Below are positions 32,795 to 35,459 of a DNA stretch of 35,459 bases, in pieces. The stretch spans positions 1 to 35,459 of the forward strand of contig CAUWLL010000027.1 in NCBI GenBank assembly GCA_963559605.1. The letters are read 5' to 3'. A program made the position numbers and the translations under genes. The DNA is from Dorea_D sp963559605 (lineage in GTDB: Bacteria; Bacillota; Clostridia; Lachnospirales; Lachnospiraceae). The notes under the pieces are model-generated. The model was not told the DNA's origin. It worked only from the letters and a program-made list of their open reading frames with translations, and did no database searches. Position 1 is the stretch's first letter. Every line of letters begins with the position of its first letter.

Positions 32795-33907
32795 TCAGGA
32801 AGAATTTTCGTGATATTGGCCAAGAAGCTGATAATAACTTCCGGCAGTTATAGGTGCATGATACAGTGTGGTAAGCATGTACTGGCGGATGTTTACGATC
32901 TTTGTCCTGTTTTCCTTCAGACAAAAAAGGATATAGCGCATATGCTCCATGTTGAGCGTTCGGAACCTTTCCTGCACTTCTGCTGTCTTATGCGTTTCCC
33001 CTGCAAGATACAAATTCTCTTTTCCTGACAGACATACTTCTGCCATCAGTTCTACCAGACAGTCCAATAGTCCTTTGTGAGTGGGAGAGTCGTGGAGTAA
33101 CGCACAATAATCAATCTGTGTTTTTATCTTCTCTGTTGTCTCTATCTTCTCTCTGCTGTTTTGTTGTTCCTGATGGATAGATGGATATATAATTTCATGA
33201 AGATAATTATTATTAATATAATTTACGCGCAATTTTTGCACGTCTTGACACGCAATTTTTGCATCTCTAGACACGCAATTTTTGCGCGTCTTGACACGCA
33301 GATTTTGCGTGTCTGAAACAGGCAGGTTATCCCGATGGGCGCAAGGGCTTGATTCTCTGGTCGTTCCGGCACTTTTTCCCGGATTCGTCACATACTCCAT
33401 TTGAACATCTTCTGCTTCTATTTCTTCCTTGACACGCAAATTTTGCGTGTCTGGACTCGTCTCATATTCCATCATTTTACAATCCTTTTCCGGTTCTTCA
33501 GATACATCCGTCACATCAACAATTGGCTCGCTATATGTAATCTCCTGCTTTATAAATCCTGTAGCGAAATTTTTCACGAAAATCAGTTCCGGCCGTCCCT
33601 GCCCCTGTTTCTTACGTTCAATCAACCCAAAATCTTTTAATTCATCAATGATAGAAGTAACTGTCCGCAGACTGCATCCCAACTTAGATGCCATCTCTTT
33701 CTGCGGGCATATTACATATACCCGGTTTGTCTCCTCCTCTATCCAGCGGTTTCGCCTGGATAGTGATACCAGACTTAATAGGACGCCGTATAACAGCTTT
33801 GCCCTGGCAGACAATACCTGATAGTTTTCATCCTCCAGCATGACTGCCGGAATCTGGTAATACCGGAAATGTTCTCCTTCCGTCCCATAAAAATAGTCAA
33901 ATGGCAC
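32795..33907 (-). CDS. repA: Replication initiator protein A (RepA_N with DUF6017 tail)
   Basis: 370 residues from a GTG at 33907, with GGAGG eight bases upstream, two bases after the sortase stop; the longer frame would overlap the sortase gene. The start PFDYFYGTEGEHFRYYQIP and the winged-helix region (LLYGVLLSLVSLSRRN, KLGCSLRTVTSIIDELKDF, LIERKKQGQGRPELIFVKNF) match RepA_N initiators of Tn1549-like elements. The C-terminal ~110 residues (QIDYCALL, RYILFCLKENRTKIVNIRQY, LTTLYHAPITAGSYY) match the DUF6017 tail. The central linker encodes repeats of DTQNLRVK because iteron-like DNA repeats lie inside the gene. In RepA_N plasmids the origin is inside rep, so this gene may also be oriV. Confidence 0.9.
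   Translation of the reverse strand: MPFDYFYGTEGEHFRYYQIPAVMLEDENYQVLSARAKLLYGVLLSLVSLSRRNRWIEEETNRVYVICPQKEMASKLGCSLRTVTSIIDELKDFGLIERKKQGQGRPELIFVKNFATGFIKQEITYSEPIVDVTDVSEEPEKDCKMMEYETSPDTQNLRVKEEIEAEDVQMEYVTNPGKSAGTTRESSPCAHRDNLPVSDTQNLRVKTRKNCVSRDAKIACQDVQKLRVNYINNNYLHEIIYPSIHQEQQNSREKIETTEKIKTQIDYCALLHDSPTHKGLLDCLVELMAEVCLSGKENLYLAGETHKTAEVQERFRTLNMEHMRYILFCLKENRTKIVNIRQYMLTTLYHAPITAGSYYQLLGQYHENSS
33224..33313. repeat. Four tandem 23-bp iterons inside repA (candidate oriV)
   Basis: Units begin at 33224, 33247, 33270 and 33293, exactly 23 bp apart. Each is a 21-bp imperfect palindrome of the form ACACGCAA-TTTTT-GCGTGT; the fourth (33293-33313) is the most symmetric of the four. Spacing near two helical turns puts all units on one face of the DNA, as expected of initiator iterons. 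Confidence 0.75.
33431..33451. repeat. Detached fifth iteron
   Basis: A perfect 21-bp palindrome with core ACACGCAAATTTTGCGTGT. It starts 138 bp after the fourth unit, which is exactly six times 23 bp, so it remains in register with the array. It encodes a second copy of DTQNLRVK. Confidence 0.75.
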
Positions 33908-33909
33908 TG

Positions 33910-34671
33910 CTACTCCCTCCCTTCTTCTGCTGTCTGAATCATACAATGTACGACGTAACGTGAACTCCTGCCCCTGCCGTTTGAGCAGGTGGAAAGCGTA
34001 AGAACCCTGCTTTCTGATGTAGGTTTCATTTTCATATTGTAGTAACTTTTTTCAACTGTCATATCTTTCCATTGCTGCCACGCCGCTTCATCGGGAAACT
34101 CCGTATAAAAGGTTTCCGTCATATCCATGCAGTCATAGGTACTATATACCTCTGCCTGTATTGTCTGATCCGGCAGATAAATATACACATTCCGGTGCTT
34201 GTCCCGGAATTTCTTAGACTCATAATTATGAAGCGAACCAAACATCTGCTTGTCCTTCATGTTGTGTCCGTAAATGACCGTATGCTGATTGGAAAAATCC
34301 GATGCCGTCTCCGGCTGCACAAAGATGGAACCAAGTATATTTTTATTTCCCTTATAATCACGGGATAAATATTCATTCCAGCTTTTACATTTTAAAACGG
34401 GATAATCAATCTTTGTCCCTGGCACTTCAATCCATGCAATGATGTCCGGATTTATTTTGTGGAGTTTCTTCCAATTGATCGTCCGCTCTCTGCGGCTTTC
34501 TTTGGAATACTTCCCGGAATCTTCTCCCTGACTCTTTCTTATTTCTCTTTTCATCTGTTCCATTTGAAACTCATTGATCCAGTAAGGCAGATATTCCCGC
34601 ACTGCTAATACGGCAAATACCAGAGCCAGAAGCAATAAAATTCCTGGAACAATATTCTGCTTTTTTCTCAT
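33910..34671 (-). CDS. srtB: Class B sortase
   Basis: 253 residues from the ATG at 34671, with GCGAGGAG upstream; a longer frame lacks an SD. One N-terminal membrane helix (IVPGILLLLALVFAVLAV) anchors it, with the catalytic domain outside. The triad is visible: His in HTVIYGHNMKDKQMFGSLH (~136), Cys in TLSTCSNG (~229) and Arg in SSRYVV (~238). IAWIEVPGTKIDYPVL and the long insertion before TLSTC fit class B. The likely substrates are the two xxQTG surface proteins of this element at 7685 and 24757. It is joined to repA by only two intergenic bases, so sortase and replication genes appear co-expressed. Confidence 0.92.
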   Translation of the reverse strand: MRKKQNIVPGILLLLALVFAVLAVREYLPYWINEFQMEQMKREIRKSQGEDSGKYSKESRRERTINWKKLHKINPDIIAWIEVPGTKIDYPVLKCKSWNEYLSRDYKGNKNILGSIFVQPETASDFSNQHTVIYGHNMKDKQMFGSLHNYESKKFRDKHRNVYIYLPDQTIQAEVYSTYDCMDMTETFYTEFPDEAAWQQWKDMTVEKSYYNMKMKPTSESRVLTLSTCSNGRGRSSRYVVHCMIQTAEEGRE

Positions 34672-34830
34672 ATATAATTCTCCTCGCCTCATTCTTTTTT
34701 TCAGCCGCCAGTGATATGAGGCGTTCCTGACGGCTGGCATTATGAAAACATATTGCACACAAAAATCGTGTGCAGCTCCGCTTCTGCCTTTGCGGCGACG
34801 CCAGAATGAGAAAGCAAGTTCTCATTCTGC
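34672..34830 (-). ncRNA. Structured 5' leader of the sortase gene
   Basis: About 160 non-coding bases hold successive stems on the minus strand: 34829-34819/34812-34802 (11 pairs, 6-base loop), TGCACAC/GTGTGCA (34774-34768/34760-34754) and CAGCCGTCAG/CTGGCGGCTG (34736-34727/34711-34702). A competing stem, CGCCTCAT/ATGAGGCG (34723-34716/34692-34685), uses the loop of the last one and reaches the edge of the SD. Two mutually exclusive folds near the ribosome site are typical of a regulatory leader. Family unknown. Confidence 0.5.
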
Positions 34831-34839
34831 GGAAACGGA

Positions 34840-34865
34840 ATGTACCGAAATTCGGTACATTTATA
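34840..34865 (-). promoter_or_regulatory. Palindrome site 7 adjoining a -10 box of the sortase operon
   Basis: A perfect 21-bp palindrome (34840-34860, core TGTACCGAAATTCGGTACA) directly follows TATAAA (34865-34860) on the minus strand. A weak TTTCGA lies 16 bp before that -10. The palindrome would cover the transcription start, a classical repressor position. Confidence 0.6.
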
Positions 34866-34989
34866 CACCGTAATTAAAATCTCGAAAATTCTGGTATGGC
34901 TGATATATCCCTTTCCTCTATCACCGCCTCCTACATTCGCACTGTAAGTCCCGACAAAAGAACCATAATGTGCCGTAGCTTTACTTTAA

Positions 34990-35355
34990 TCATTCTTTTC
35001 TCCTATTCCATGCTGATATTGCATTCATTTCGCAAATATTAATACTATTTAATACGCTGTCTTCATTTTGCATACTAGGATAATCCTCTTCCGCTTTTGC
35101 GTGACATTTCTCACATTCGCACCAAATAGACCAACCATCATCATTTTTTCTTTTCATTTTTATTTTTGCTTCTCCACCACAAAACGGGCATTTCTTTAAT
35201 TTTTCTTTAATTCCTTTCTTCGGCAACTGCTTTTCTAGGGCTTCTTCAATAATTCTCATATTTTCAGAATCTAAATATGGTGCTTCATAATGTTCCTTTT
35301 CTCGGTTATAATTTTTTACAATGTTTAACACTTCTCTAACTTTCTTTTCGTTCAT
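34990..35355 (-). CDS. Lar-like restriction alleviation / zinc-binding protein
   Basis: 121 residues with AGAGGTGAG before the ATG. The N-terminal ~55 residues are a charged helical region (VLNIVKNYNREKEHYEA). Residues ~57-120 match the Lar_restr_allev pattern: KCPFCGGEAKIKMKRK, WCECEKCHAKAEE and the terminal AISAWNRR. The two CxxC pairs probably hold zinc. The founding Lar protein of the Rac prophage reduces EcoK restriction, and many small proteins with this domain occur in phages and mobile elements, mostly untested. Protection of the element on entry is plausible alongside the ArdC-like domain of the helicase. Confidence 0.75.
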   Translation of the reverse strand: MNEKKVREVLNIVKNYNREKEHYEAPYLDSENMRIIEEALEKQLPKKGIKEKLKKCPFCGGEAKIKMKRKNDDGWSIWCECEKCHAKAEEDYPSMQNEDSVLNSINICEMNAISAWNRRKE

Positions 35356-35420
35356 CTTCTCACCTCTTGTTGAACTATAATTGTTCTTAGTCTAAAATTC
35401 TTCTATTTTTTGACTAAATC

Positions 35421-35459
35421 TCAGTTTAATGACCATTCAGGCTTTTCATCTGGTTCGAT
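35421..35459 (-). CDS. C-terminal tail of an upstream gene (partial)
   Basis: The minus strand from the window edge reads IEPDEKPEWSLN then TGA, with no stop before it, 66 bases before the Lar-like gene. It could be the end of a gene lying mostly to the right of the window. With only 12 codons the product cannot be named and chance is not excluded. Confidence 0.35.
   Translation of the reverse strand: MEPDEKPEWSLN

Noticed and set aside
33224..33451. CRISPR-like array
   Set aside because: The repeats are back-to-back 23-bp palindromic units with no unique spacers, inside a rep gene; iterons explain them better.
34571..34825. 84-codon minus-strand open frame overlapping the sortase start
   Set aside because: It lies in a different frame from the sortase, has no SD, and coincides with the structured leader.
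34742..34978. Stop-free minus-strand stretch of ~78 codons spanning palindrome site 7
   Set aside because: It has no start codon with an SD and runs through strong hairpins and a promoter-like region; it may be a gene remnant, but nothing recognisable is encoded.

Overview
This 35.5 kb window is the interior of an integrative and conjugative element (ICE) of the broad Tn1549/CTn kind found in Clostridia. Low-to-mid GC content, strong AAGGAGG-type ribosome sites, Cna/SpaA-type surface proteins, a class B sortase and a RepA_N/DUF6017 initiator all point to a Gram-positive gut clostridium, most likely a Lachnospiraceae-like host. Every convincing gene lies on the minus strand, so the genetic order runs from high to low coordinates. 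No integrase, coupling protein (VirD4) or element end is visible, so the element continues beyond both edges.

Layout from right to left (5' to 3' on the minus strand). (1) 35.4-32.2 kb: the tail of an unknown gene, a Lar-like zinc-binding antirestriction protein, a long structured leader, a class B sortase, the replication initiator with iteron-like repeats inside its gene, and three very small proteins, two of them membrane proteins. (2) 32.2-31.4 kb: an AT-rich non-coding block with two terminators, a promoter and two variant palindromes. (3) 31.4-24.8 kb: a secreted BIG2/CxxC protein and a 1721-residue SpaA/VaFE surface protein. (4) 24.5-15.3 kb: a coiled-coil protein and the mating-pair apparatus (VirB2-like, VirB6/TrbL-like, PrgI/VirB3-like, VirB4, CHAP/VirB1-like, and a single-pass protein in the VirB8 position). 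(5) 15.3-12.5 kb: a candidate oriT of three abutting inverted repeats, followed by a ribbon-helix-helix-like protein, a coiled-coil protein, MobC and a MOBP relaxase. (6) 12.5-0 kb: a second coiled-coil protein, a 1316-residue repeat-rich surface protein, a double SpoVG-domain protein and a giant ArdC/methylase/helicase protein. The last gene is interrupted at the left edge by what looks like the 5' end of a group II intron.

The genes fit a self-contained program. Rep and its iterons would support autonomous replication. oriT, the relaxase and the type IV secretion genes move the DNA. The Lar-like and ArdC-like parts may protect incoming DNA. The element's own sortase probably anchors its two large surface proteins, which share an unusual VQTG/AQTG sorting signal and related stalk modules.

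The most striking unexplained signal is a near-perfect palindrome, core TGTACCGAAATTCGGTACA. It is present at seven loci (sites 1-7; two of them adjacent, and site 1 carrying an extra inverted half-site), with two diverged variants. Copies sit at the borders of the sortase, surface-protein, coiled-coil and helicase genes. One fills a promoter spacer and another abuts a likely -10 box, so they may be operators of an element-wide regulon. Several leaders also carry attenuator-like or alternative RNA structures.
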